Source: JANNRR01 sp031401675
Lineage (GTDB): Bacteria > Pseudomonadota > Alphaproteobacteria > Rhodobacterales > Rhodobacteraceae
Reading direction: 5' to 3'
Length of the DNA: 28,508 nt
NCBI GenBank assembly: GCA_031401675.1
Contig: JANNRR010000179.1
Span: forward strand, 1 to 28,508
A program made the position numbers and the translations under genes. Positions 15,001-22,674 of the stretch are shown piece by piece; the first letter of the stretch is position 1, and each line of letters begins with the position of its first letter. Below the pieces are notes generated by a model. The model worked only from the letters and a program-made list of their open reading frames with translations, ran no database searches and was not told the origin of the DNA.

Positions 15001-16794
15001 ATGAAACAGGCGATTTCAGCGGTTTGGATGGCAGTTCTGCTGGTTTGGGGCCAGACGGCGCTGGCGCAGACCCAGGTTTGGCTTCAGGTCGAAGCCCAGC
15101 CCAACCTGCGGGCCGCCGAAGTCCGCGCCCGGGCCTATGCGGCAGAGTTTGGCGCTGTTGCCGGGTATCAGCTCAGTTCCGGCTGGTACGCGATCCTGAT
15201 CGGACCGGTGGCGGCGGCGGATGCGGCGGGCCGGCTTGCCGAGTTGCGTAGTCTGGGCCGGGTGCCGGCCGACAGTTTCATTGCCGAGGGTGGCAATTTC
15301 CGGCAGCAGTTCTGGCCGATCGGTGCAAACGGGACCGGCACGACGGGTGCCTTGGGTGTGGTGCAGCCGGACCCCGGGGCAGAGGCTGAATCTGCATCAC
15401 CGGCCGAACCCCTGCCCGATGAGCAGCAGGTGGTGCTGCTGGAGCCGGTCCTGGCGCCCGAGCCGGAAGAGACCCCAGCCCAGGCCCGGCGATCCGAGGC
15501 CGGATTGTCGGATGAGGACCGCGCCTTGCTGCAGACCGCGATGCAGTGGCAGGGTTTCTACTTCGGCGCGATTGATGGCGATTTCGGCCCGGGAACCCGC
15601 AATGCCATGGCGGCCTGGCAGGTCGCCCAGGGGGTCGAGCAAACCGGGATTCTGACGGCAACCCAGCGTGACGCGCTGATCAAGGGGTATCGGTCCGAGC
15701 TGGCGGAATTGGGACTGCAGACGGTGCGCGACCGCGCTGCCGGGATCGAGATTCAACTGCCGACCGCCCTGGTCACGTTCGACCACTATGATCCGCCGTT
15801 CGTGCACTACAAGGCGCGTGGCGGGTCCGGGGTTTCGGTGCTGCTGATCAGTCAGGCCGGGGACCAGAACACGCTGTTCGGCCTGTACGACATCATGCAG
15901 ACGCTGGAGATTGTGCCGCCATTGGGCGAGCGCAGCCGCGACAACGCCTCGTTCACCCTGACCGGGCAAAGCGCCACGCTGCACTCCTATACCTATGCCG
16001 CCCTGCAGGGCGGGTTGGTCAAGGGCTATACGCTGGTCTGGCAGCCGCAGGACGAGGTGCGCATGGCCCGGGTTCTGGCGGCCATGCAGGCCAGCTTTAC
16101 GCCCTATGGCGACCGGGCGATGGATGACACCGCCGCCGCCCCGTCCGAGGACCAGCGGCGCGACATGCTGGCGGGGCTGGTGGTGCGCCGCCCGGATTTC
16201 TCGCGGTCGGGGTTCTTCATCGACGACCGCGGCACAGTGATGACCACCGCTCAGGCCGTGGAAAGCTGCGGACGGATCACACTGGACAGTACCGTCGATG
16301 CCGATGTGACCCTGAAGGATGCGGCCCTTGGCTTTGCCATCCTGACTCCGCGCCAGGTGCTGTCACCGCCGGGTTATGCCGAGTTTCAGACCGCGACACC
16401 GCGCCTGATGTCCGAAGTGGCGGTGGCGGGCTACCCGTACGAGGATCAGCTGCCGTTGCCGACGCTGACCTTTGGCGCACTGGAGGATTTGCGCGGCCTG
16501 AACGGCGAAACCGGGATACGGCGGCTGGCGCTTTCGGTGTTGCCGGGCGATGCCGGGGGGCCGGTGTTTGACAGCACCGGTGCGGTGCTGGGGATGTTGC
16601 TGCCGCGCACCCTCGATGCGGCCCGCGTGCTGCCGGACGGTGTCAGTTTTGCTGCCAACGCGCAAACCCTGACCTCGGCGCTGGCTCTCAGCGGCGTGAC
16701 ATTGCGCGCCAGCACCCGGCAAGGCGGGATGCCGCCCGAAGATCTGACGCGGCTGGCCAGTTCGATGACCGTGCTGGTGTCGTGCTGGAACTGA
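15001..16794 (+). CDS. Exported SPOR-like / peptidoglycan-binding protein with inactive trypsin-like domain
   Basis: A 597-aa periplasmic protein. Signal peptide 1-22 (cleavage after TALA). Residues 26-105 resemble a SPOR repeat (QVWLQVEAQPN, YAAEFG, SGWYAILIGP). A Pro/Glu linker follows, then a PG_binding_1 domain at 169-228 (LLQTAMQWQGFYFGAIDGDF, GPGTRNAMAAWQ). An unassigned region (about 250-370) precedes a trypsin-like fold at 388-565. There TTAQAV (415-420) stands where TxAHxV holds the catalytic His, and GDAGGP (516-521) has Ala518 in place of the nucleophile Ser, so the domain is predicted not to cleave peptides. ATG 15001 gives the signal peptide directly. It converges on trkH with 4 bp between stops. 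It probably binds cell wall and a protein partner at the division site or elsewhere in the periplasm. Confidence 0.85.
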   Translation: MKQAISAVWMAVLLVWGQTALAQTQVWLQVEAQPNLRAAEVRARAYAAEFGAVAGYQLSSGWYAILIGPVAAADAAGRLAELRSLGRVPADSFIAEGGNFRQQFWPIGANGTGTTGALGVVQPDPGAEAESASPAEPLPDEQQVVLLEPVLAPEPEETPAQARRSEAGLSDEDRALLQTAMQWQGFYFGAIDGDFGPGTRNAMAAWQVAQGVEQTGILTATQRDALIKGYRSELAELGLQTVRDRAAGIEIQLPTALVTFDHYDPPFVHYKARGGSGVSVLLISQAGDQNTLFGLYDIMQTLEIVPPLGERSRDNASFTLTGQSATLHSYTYAALQGGLVKGYTLVWQPQDEVRMARVLAAMQASFTPYGDRAMDDTAAAPSEDQRRDMLAGLVVRRPDFSRSGFFIDDRGTVMTTAQAVESCGRITLDSTVDADVTLKDAALGFAILTPRQVLSPPGYAEFQTATPRLMSEVAVAGYPYEDQLPLPTLTFGALEDLRGLNGETGIRRLALSVLPGDAGGPVFDSTGAVLGMLLPRTLDAARVLPDGVSFAANAQTLTSALALSGVTLRASTRQGGMPPEDLTRLASSMTVLVSCWN

Positions 16795-16798
16795 CGCT

Positions 16799-18247
16799 TC
16801 AGCGTCGCCAGAACCGGGCCGAGACCATCACCACGATCGACAACAGCCCCAGCCTGCCGATCAGCATGGCCAGGATCATCAGCCATTTCGCGGCATCGGG
16901 ATAGTCGGTCATGGTGCCGGTACGCGCCGCCAGCGGGCCAAGGCCAAAGCCGATATTGCCGATCGAGGTCCAGACCGCAAAGACCGCCGAGGCGCTATCG
17001 ACCCCGGTCAGGGTCATGGCGAGGCTGAGCGACGCCAGCGCCGCGACATAGCCGCAACTGTACAGCATCACCTGCCCGATCACCTCGTCATCCAGTACCT
17101 GGCCGCCATAGCGCACCGCCAGCACCCGGTGCGGGGTATGAATCCGGGCGATCTGGTTGCGGATCGCCGAGGCCATGATCAGCACGCGAAACACACCAAG
17201 CGCCCCCGAGGTCGAGGAGGTGCAGCCCCCGATCAGGCCCAGAACAATAGCGACCAGCACCGCAAACGCCCCCCAACTCTCCAGCGAGCCTGCATGAAAC
17301 CCGGTGCCGGACATCATCGACGACAGATCGAACAGCGCCATCCGCAGGCTTTCCTCCACCTCCTGACCGGAAGTGACGATCCGCCACAGGGTGACCGCGC
17401 CGACAGCAATGAAGAGCCACAGCAGAAAGGCACGCACCTGCGGGTCACGGAACAGTGGTGCGGGTGTGCCGCTGAACAGCTGCGCAAAGCGCAGGTACGG
17501 CAGGCTGGCCAGGATCATGAACCCGGCCCCGGCATAGTGCAGGGCCGGGCTTAGGCCGGCGAATGACGCATCGCGGGTGGAAAAACCGCCGGTCGAGATG
17601 GTGGAAAACGCATGAGTCACGGCGTCCAGCGTCGACATTCCCAGGATCAGATAGACACCGATGCAGGCCAGCGTCAGCAGGCCATAGACCAGCAGCAGCG
17701 CCCGGGCGACTTCGATCACCCGGGGCAGGATGCGGCCCTGGGCGGCAAAGCCTTCCTTGCGGAAATACTGCAGGCCGCCGACCCGCATCACCGGAAAGAA
17801 GATCAGGGCGACAAGCACAAAACCAAGGCCGCCAAGCCAGTTCAGCAGGCCGCGCCACAAATGCAGCCCGTCCGGCAGCCGGTCCAGCCCGACAAATACC
17901 GTGGCACCGGTGGTGGTCAGGCCCGATACCGCCTCGAAATAGGCATCGGTGAGGCTCGCGGCGGTGGCCCCGAGCAGGAACGGCAGCGCGCCAAACAGCG
18001 GCAGCAGCGTCCAGATACCGGTGGCCAGCACAAAAGCCTGCCGCAGCGTCAGGCTGCCGGTCACGCCATTGGCACAGGCCAGCGCCAGCACGCCACCGCA
18101 CAGGATGGTGATCAGAGCAGACTGCAGAAACGCCCCGTGGTGGCCGTTGCCCGCCTGCAGATCGACCAGCATCGGCACCAGCATCGTCGCCCCGAGGACG
18201 GCAAGGCACAGGCCGATCACATATAGGACGGGGCGCAGGTCGAACAT
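16799..18247 (-). CDS. trkH: TrkH-family potassium uptake membrane protein
   Basis: Inner-membrane K+ translocating subunit, 482 aa, with about ten hydrophobic segments. The four pore loops of the Trk/Ktr/HKT fold are visible: SGLTTTGAT (about 108-116), STISTGGFST (215-224), SGTGFHAGS (313-321) and SIGNIGFG (428-435), each with the filter glycine. GGCTSSTSGALG (340-351) is the intramembrane loop typical of TrkH. It usually works with the NAD-binding gate protein TrkA, which is not in the window. The start at ATG 18247 fits the family (MFDLRPVLYVIG), though no clear ribosome binding site precedes it. Upstream, between metZ and trkH, lie three 29-bp hairpin repeats. The 3' end meets the convergent gene with only 4 bp between, leaving no room for a terminator outside coding DNA. 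Confidence 0.94.
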   Translation of the reverse strand: MFDLRPVLYVIGLCLAVLGATMLVPMLVDLQAGNGHHGAFLQSALITILCGGVLALACANGVTGSLTLRQAFVLATGIWTLLPLFGALPFLLGATAASLTDAYFEAVSGLTTTGATVFVGLDRLPDGLHLWRGLLNWLGGLGFVLVALIFFPVMRVGGLQYFRKEGFAAQGRILPRVIEVARALLLVYGLLTLACIGVYLILGMSTLDAVTHAFSTISTGGFSTRDASFAGLSPALHYAGAGFMILASLPYLRFAQLFSGTPAPLFRDPQVRAFLLWLFIAVGAVTLWRIVTSGQEVEESLRMALFDLSSMMSGTGFHAGSLESWGAFAVLVAIVLGLIGGCTSSTSGALGVFRVLIMASAIRNQIARIHTPHRVLAVRYGGQVLDDEVIGQVMLYSCGYVAALASLSLAMTLTGVDSASAVFAVWTSIGNIGFGLGPLAARTGTMTDYPDAAKWLMILAMLIGRLGLLSIVVMVSARFWRR

Positions 18248-18271
18248 GGCGCAGGCTTGGCGGGGCCTGCC

Positions 18272-18358
18272 GGTGCTGTCAAGCGCCGCAAGGGAAGGTC
18301 TGTGCTGTCAGGCACCGCAAAAGCGTGCCTGTGCTGTCAGGCACCGCAAAAGCGTGCC
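18272..18358. repeat. Three tandem 29-bp hairpin repeats between metZ and trkH
   Basis: Units 18301-18329 and 18330-18358 are identical (TGTGCTGTCAGGCACC then GCAAAAGCGTGCC); 18272-18300 is a degenerate copy in the same phase. Each perfect unit holds a hairpin of GGCAC and GC pairing with GCGTGCC (one bulged C) around an AAAA loop. The array fills most of the 115-bp gap and ends 4 bp from the metZ stop. With no spacers between units it is not a CRISPR array; it may end or protect the metZ mRNA. Confidence 0.85.
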
Positions 18359-18362
18359 TCAG

Positions 18363-19559
18363 TCAGATCTGGTCCAGCGCGCCGGTCAGGTCGGCAATCA
18401 GATCGGCGGGATCTTCAAGCCCGACCGAGATGCGGATCAAGCCCGGCGTGATGCCCAGCAGCACCTTCTGATCGGCGGGCAGGCGCTGATGCGTTGTGGT
18501 GGCGGGATGGGTCACGATGCTCTTGGCATCGCCAAGATTGTTCGAAATCAGGAAAATGCGCAATGCATTCAATACACTGAACGCCGCCTGTTGCCCGCCT
18601 TTGACCTCGATCGACAGTACGGTGCCGCCGGCCGCCATCTGCGCCCGTGCCAGATCGTACTGCGGGTGCCCTGCCAGATGCGGAAAGATCACGCGCGACA
18701 GCTTTGGGTGGTGCTGCAGCGCCTGTGCAATCGCCAGCGCGCCGTCGGCCTGCGCCCGGCAGCGCAGGTCCAGCGTCTGCATGCCGTTCAGCATGATCCA
18801 GGCGTTGAACGGGCTGAGCGCGCCGCCGGTGTGTTTCATGTAGGGCTCAAGGGTTTTCCGGATGAATTCCCGCGTGCTGCAGACCACGCCGCCCAGCGCC
18901 CGGCCCTGCCCGTCGATATGCTTGGTTGCCGAATAGACCACTACATCGGCCCCAAGCTCGACGGCGCGCGAAAACACCGGGGTGGCAAAGACATTGTCGG
19001 CGATGACCAGCGCGCCGACAGCGTGTGCGATTTCCGAAACCGCCCTTATGTCAATGACTTCCAGGGTGGGGTTGGAAATCGTTTCGAAGAACACCGCCTT
19101 GGTGCCCGGTTTCACGGCATTTTTCCACTGATCAAGGTCGGTGCCGTCGACAAATGTCACCTGCACGCCGTAGCGGGTCAGCACCTCTTCCAGCACGTAA
19201 AGACACGAGCCGAACAGCGCCCGGGAGGAAACGACATGATCCCCCGCCCGCAGCATCGACGTCAGCGCCCCGGACACCGCCGCCATGCCGGAGGCGGTGG
19301 CAAAGGCGTCTTCGGTGCCCTCGACCGCGGCAATCCGTTCCTCGAACATCCGCACGGTGGGGTTGCCGTAGCGGGCATAGACGAATTCGTCGTCACCAGC
19401 CTTGATGAAGCGCGCCTCGGCATCCTCGGCGCTGTTGTAGGCAAATCCCTGGGTCAGAAAGATCGCTTCCGACATTTCGCCGTACTGGCTGCGGCGGCTG
19501 CCGCTGTGCACAAGCCTTGTGCGGGTCTTCCATCCGTCCTTGCTGTCGCGATCCGTCAT
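18363..19559 (-). CDS. metZ: O-succinylhomoserine sulfhydrylase
   Basis: A PLP-dependent Cys/Met-metabolism enzyme that makes homocysteine from O-succinylhomoserine and sulfide, the direct sulfhydrylation route to methionine. 398 aa, cytoplasmic, normally a tetramer. Landmarks: YARYGNPTVRMFEERIAAVE (61-80), ATASGMAAVSGAL for cofactor phosphate, FFETISNPTLEV (157-168), VIADNVFATP (185-194), and YSATKHIDGQGR with the PLP lysine Lys213. ATG 19559 has a perfect AAGGAGG six bases upstream; a longer frame would run into the leader. The leader holds a SAM-II riboswitch, an intrinsic terminator and a promoter, so expression should fall when S-adenosylmethionine is plentiful. The riboswitch supports metZ over the similar metB and metC, which the fold alone would not fully exclude. 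Confidence 0.95.
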   Translation of the reverse strand: MTDRDSKDGWKTRTRLVHSGSRRSQYGEMSEAIFLTQGFAYNSAEDAEARFIKAGDDEFVYARYGNPTVRMFEERIAAVEGTEDAFATASGMAAVSGALTSMLRAGDHVVSSRALFGSCLYVLEEVLTRYGVQVTFVDGTDLDQWKNAVKPGTKAVFFETISNPTLEVIDIRAVSEIAHAVGALVIADNVFATPVFSRAVELGADVVVYSATKHIDGQGRALGGVVCSTREFIRKTLEPYMKHTGGALSPFNAWIMLNGMQTLDLRCRAQADGALAIAQALQHHPKLSRVIFPHLAGHPQYDLARAQMAAGGTVLSIEVKGGQQAAFSVLNALRIFLISNNLGDAKSIVTHPATTTHQRLPADQKVLLGITPGLIRISVGLEDPADLIADLTGALDQI

Positions 19560-19578
19560 GCCGCCCTCCTTCAGGCAA

Positions 19579-19610
19579 GAAAAAACCCCCAGCCGCGAAA
19601 GGGTGGGGGT
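19579..19610 (-). terminator. Intrinsic terminator in the metZ leader
   Basis: On the minus strand ACCCCCA (19610-19604), a 12-nt loop, TGGGGGT (19591-19585) and six T in all (19585-19580). It stands between the SAM-II aptamer and the metZ ribosome binding site, so it must be conditional if metZ is expressed from the upstream promoter. Confidence 0.85.
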
Positions 19611-19620
19611 CTGCAGTCCC

Positions 19621-19677
19621 GGCCCTTTTAGCGGATTGTTTAACGTGGCCCGCAATCTGGTTCACAAAGCGCCACAA
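19621..19677 (-). ncRNA. SAM-II riboswitch aptamer upstream of metZ
   Basis: The minus strand shows the SAM-II layout. Stem P1 is GTGGC (19675-19671) with GCCAC (19649-19645). A loop strand GATTG (19657-19653) pairs with downstream CAATC (19638-19634) to make the pseudoknot. The conserved linker GTTAAA and the 3' CGCTAAAAGGG close the aptamer. SAM-II (metA motif) riboswitches are known in alphaproteobacteria in front of methionine genes. Here an intrinsic terminator follows 11 nt further on, and CCGCTAAAAGGG (19634-19623) can instead pair with CCCTTTCGCGG (19603-19593) in the terminator loop, an apparent antiterminator. The predicted logic is that SAM locks the pseudoknot, the terminator forms and metZ is off. 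Confidence 0.9.
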
Positions 19678-19684
19678 GGCTCGG

Positions 19685-19711
19685 ATTAAACGCGAATTGA
19701 TGCGCCGTCAA
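19685..19711 (-). promoter_or_regulatory. Candidate metZ promoter
   Basis: TTGACG (19711-19706) and TTTAAT (19690-19685), separated by 15 bp, place the transcription start at about 19678, the first base before the aptamer. The spacing is shorter than the ideal 17; TAATCC with a 17-bp spacer is a weaker alternative from the same -35. Confidence 0.5.
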
Positions 19712-19731
19712 TCGGGTGTGATCGGCAACAA

Positions 19732-19763
19732 TGGGTGAAAGGCAACCGTGGGTGAAAGGCAAC
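19732..19763. repeat. 15-bp direct repeat, period 17, upstream of the metZ promoter
   Basis: TGGGTGAAAGGCAAC occurs at 19732-19746 and 19749-19763, and part of it (CGGCAAC) at 19723-19729. Relative to metZ the copies read GTTGCCTTTCACCCA and lie about 20-50 bp upstream of the -35 box, a usual place for activator sites. They could equally belong to the divergent hydrolase gene. Confidence 0.5.
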
Positions 19764-19848
19764 GTCACGCAGTTGTAATGCAGCCTTCATCCGGGTGTCG
19801 CAGGCTTGGCCTAGGGGTCAGCCCCAAGATGTAGGGGGTGCGCCGGGG

Positions 19849-20799
19849 ATGCCGCTTCTATCCGTGAACGCTGTCGGGTCGGTTGCGACCCCCGCTGATC
19901 CCGGGCCGACGCTGGCGGACCGTTTGCGGCAGTCCCTTGCCACCCTGCCGCCGGATGCACCGGTTGTTTTGCTGTTGCACGGTTTCCGGTTTTCACCCGA
20001 ATTTCCGAAATCGAACCCGCACACCCATATTCTGGCGCTGGAACCGCGGCAGAATTGCTGGAAGGCGACATCCTGGCCAAGACACCTTGGCTTTGGGCGC
20101 ACGGCTGACGAAGGGCTGTGCATCGGCTTTGCCTGGCAGGCCCGTGGCAGCATCTGGCAGGCCTATGCGGCGGCGGCACTGGCCGGAACAGCACTTGCCG
20201 CACTGGTCGGGCAGATACAAGATATTGATCCCGGTCGCCGCGTGGACGTGGTCGCGCATTCCCTTGGCGCGCGCGTCCTGCTGACGGCGCTGCCGCTGCT
20301 GGCGGCTGGCAGCATCGGGCGGGCCATCCTGATGTCGGGGGCCGAGTTCGGCAGCCGCGCCGCCTGGGCGCTGTCCAGCCCGGCCGGGCAGACGGCCGAG
20401 TTCATCAACATCACCACGCGCGAGAATGATCTGTTCGATTTCCTGATCGAGGCCTGCCTGCGGGCCCCGCACCGGGGCGACCGCGCCTTGGGTCAGGGTC
20501 TGCCGGTTCCGGCCCGCAACTGGCTGGACCTGCAGGTCGATCAGGAGGCGACCCTGGCGGCGCTGGCGGCGCTTGGCCACCGGATCGCCCCGCCGCATCT
20601 GCGGGTCTGTCATTGGAGCGCCTATCTGCGCCCCGGCCTGTTCGGCCTGTACCGCGCCCTGCTGCGGGACCGGGACACCCTGTCGCTGGCACTGCTGCGC
20701 GCCCGGGTGCCGCCACGTCCCGAACCGCGCTGGTCGCGGCTGCTGGCGCTGCCGGTGATCAGACGGTCCTTGCTCATCGGTGGAAAAGCGGCATCCTGA
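19849..20799 (+). CDS. Alpha/beta hydrolase
   Basis: A 316-aa serine hydrolase-like protein. VVLLLHGFRFSP (39-50) is the strand and oxyanion HG motif, and VVAHSLGARVLL (134-145) holds the nucleophile elbow with Ser138. ILMSGAEFGS and EFINITTRENDLFDF follow; the Asp in ENDLFDF is a plausible triad acid, and a His in HWSAYLRP a possible third member. No signal peptide. I chose ATG 19849 (GGGGG about ten bases upstream) over a GTG 18 codons earlier. It is the first gene of a probable operon with the GST (17-bp gap) and the MFS gene. The layout resembles DUF900-type esterases, but the substrate is unknown. Confidence 0.82.
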   Translation: MPLLSVNAVGSVATPADPGPTLADRLRQSLATLPPDAPVVLLLHGFRFSPEFPKSNPHTHILALEPRQNCWKATSWPRHLGFGRTADEGLCIGFAWQARGSIWQAYAAAALAGTALAALVGQIQDIDPGRRVDVVAHSLGARVLLTALPLLAAGSIGRAILMSGAEFGSRAAWALSSPAGQTAEFINITTRENDLFDFLIEACLRAPHRGDRALGQGLPVPARNWLDLQVDQEATLAALAALGHRIAPPHLRVCHWSAYLRPGLFGLYRALLRDRDTLSLALLRARVPPRPEPRWSRLLALPVIRRSLLIGGKAAS

Positions 20800-20816
20800 G
20801 GGCAAAGGAGCCTGCA

Positions 20817-21521
20817 ATGACCGCTGAGATCGAGCTTTTCTATTGGCCCACCCCGAACGGTTGGAAAATCAGCATCGCGCTGGAGGAAATGGGCCTGCCC
20901 TACCGGATCACGCCGGTCAACATCGGCAAGGGCGAGCAGTTTGCCCCCGATTTCCTGAAGATCGCCCCCAACAACCGCATGCCCGCGATCATCGACCCCG
21001 ACGGCCCCGATGGCGCGCCGATCTCGATATTTGAATCCGGCGCGATCCTGCAGTATCTGACGCGCAAGACCGGCCGCTTTGGCGGCACTACGGAGCGGGA
21101 GCGGGTGGCGGTCGAGCAGTGGCTGATGTGGCAGATGGGGGGCGTCGGGCCGATGGCGGGGCAGGCGCATCATTTCCTGTCCTATGCCCCGGCGATGGAC
21201 CCGCCGCAGGATCTGCCCTACGCCAAGGATCGTTACCGGCGCGAGGTCGGGCGGCTTTACCGGGTGCTTGACCGGCAACTGGCCGACCGGCCGTATGTTG
21301 CGGGCGACTATTCGATTGCCGACATGGCGATCTGGCCGTGGGCGCAGAACTGGAAAGGTCAAGAACAAACCCTTGACGACACGCCACATTTTGCCCGCTG
21401 GCTGGCCGACGTGGCCGCCCGCCCGGCGGTGATCGCGGGCATAGCGGTCGGATCCGAACTCCGCTCGGCGCTCAAGGACGACCGCGAGGCGCAAAAGATC
21501 CTGTTCGGCCAGAAGGGCTGA
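20817..21521 (+). CDS. Glutathione S-transferase, YfcG/YghU-like
   Basis: A 234-aa cytoplasmic enzyme with an N-terminal thioredoxin-like domain and C-terminal helical domain. LFYWPTPNGWKISIALEE (7-24), NIGKGEQFAPDFLKIAPNN (35-53), MPAIID and the glutathione-binding ESGAILQYL (73-81) closely resemble E. coli YfcG, a nu-class enzyme with disulfide-bond reductase activity and little classical transferase activity. The Thr-Pro-Asn motif replaces the usual Tyr, Ser or Cys catalytic residue, as in that class. GDYSIADMAIWPWA (near 162) is the conserved N-capping motif of the C-terminal domain. ATG 20817 has AAAGGAG six bases upstream. The second gene of the hydrolase-GST-MFS operon. Confidence 0.93.
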   Translation: MTAEIELFYWPTPNGWKISIALEEMGLPYRITPVNIGKGEQFAPDFLKIAPNNRMPAIIDPDGPDGAPISIFESGAILQYLTRKTGRFGGTTERERVAVEQWLMWQMGGVGPMAGQAHHFLSYAPAMDPPQDLPYAKDRYRREVGRLYRVLDRQLADRPYVAGDYSIADMAIWPWAQNWKGQEQTLDDTPHFARWLADVAARPAVIAGIAVGSELRSALKDDREAQKILFGQKG

Positions 21522-21523
21522 TC

Positions 21524-22657
21524 TTGGTCATCGCCCCACGGCTTCGGGTCATGCTGGTCTTTGCCATGCATGCCATCATCGTCGGCAGCCTGTTTTCCCG
21601 GATCGCCGAGATTCAGCGCGCGCTTGGCCTGAGCGAACAGGCCTTTGGCTGGGTGATGACCGGCATGCCAATGGGTTTCATGGCCGGAACCCTGGTTGCC
21701 GCCCGGCTGACCGACGCGTTCGGAACCCGCAAGCTGGCAGTGCTGACGTTTCCGCTGACCGCCCTGACCCCGCTGATGGCGGGCTATGCCACCGGCTTCT
21801 GGACGCTGTTGGCCGCGCTTTCAGCTTTTGGTGTCATGACGTCGCTCGCAAACCTGGCGATGAATGTCGAGGCGGACCGGCTGGCGTTGGCAACGGGCCG
21901 CCCGATGATCGCGAAAAGCCATGGCACCTGGGGTGTCGGCTTTCTGATCGTCACCAGCCTGGCGACACTGGCGATCCGCGGCGGGGTGCCGCCGCTGGCG
22001 CAGTTCTGGACCCTGTTCGGCGTGATCCTGATCGGCACGCTGGTCGTTGTAGCGCCGCTGCGCGAAAGCCCGCCGCGCGCCCATCAGCGCGCCGGGTCCG
22101 AACCGCACATTGCCCTGCCCGACCGGGCCAGCTTTCTGATCATGGGGTTCGCCATGTCGGGGATCGTGTGGGAGATCATCACACGGTCATGGTCGGTGAT
22201 CTATCTGCGCGACGTGTTCGGGGCCTCTGACTGGGTCGCCACCCTGTCGCTGCCGGTGCTGGTACTGACCCAGACCGCCGGGCGCTTTCTGTCCGACGAC
22301 TGGTCGAGCAGGTTCGGCCTGGTCGCTGTCGCCCGCGCGCTGTCGCTGATCACGGCGCTTGGCGTCTGCCTGCTGGTCCTGACCGGATCAATCGCGTTGG
22401 CGCTGTTGGCCTGCGCCCTGATCGGCCTTGGCACCTCGGTCACTTTTCCGATGGCGATGTTGGCGGTGGCGCACCGGCCCGACCGCCCCGCCGCCGAAGG
22501 CATGGCGGCATTCACCGTTCTGCAGAACCTGCTGGGATTTGTCGCCCCGCCACTTTTCGGCCTGGCCGCGGCCAGCACCGATCTGCGGGTGGCGCTGGCG
22601 CTGATGCTGCCGCTGCCGTTCATCGCCTGGTGGTACGCGCGCGAACTGCGACACTGA
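21524..22657 (+). CDS. MFS transporter
   Basis: A 377-aa inner-membrane protein with about twelve hydrophobic segments in two halves. RLTDAFGTRKLAVL is the loop 2-3 signature of the major facilitator superfamily, and the overall look is that of the YbjJ/fucose-permease-like branch. The start is probably TTG 21524, two bases after the GST stop and seven after AGAAGGG; ATG 21551 is the alternative and would cut into the first helix. Short, GC-rich and with few charged residues in helices; the substrate cannot be read from the sequence. Co-transcription with a hydrolase and a GST suggests export or import of a small organic compound processed by them, which is inference. Confidence 0.88.
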   Translation: MVIAPRLRVMLVFAMHAIIVGSLFSRIAEIQRALGLSEQAFGWVMTGMPMGFMAGTLVAARLTDAFGTRKLAVLTFPLTALTPLMAGYATGFWTLLAALSAFGVMTSLANLAMNVEADRLALATGRPMIAKSHGTWGVGFLIVTSLATLAIRGGVPPLAQFWTLFGVILIGTLVVVAPLRESPPRAHQRAGSEPHIALPDRASFLIMGFAMSGIVWEIITRSWSVIYLRDVFGASDWVATLSLPVLVLTQTAGRFLSDDWSSRFGLVAVARALSLITALGVCLLVLTGSIALALLACALIGLGTSVTFPMAMLAVAHRPDRPAAEGMAAFTVLQNLLGFVAPPLFGLAAASTDLRVALALMLPLPFIAWWYARELRH

Positions 22658-22674
22658 GCCATCAGGGCGGGAGA

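Noticed and set aside
18272..18358. CRISPR array
   Set aside because: The 29-bp unit length is CRISPR-like, but the units touch each other without spacers and no cas gene is present.
17949..19631. Long open frame (560 codons) on the plus strand
   Set aside because: Antisense to trkH and metZ and runs through the riboswitch leader and the tandem repeats.
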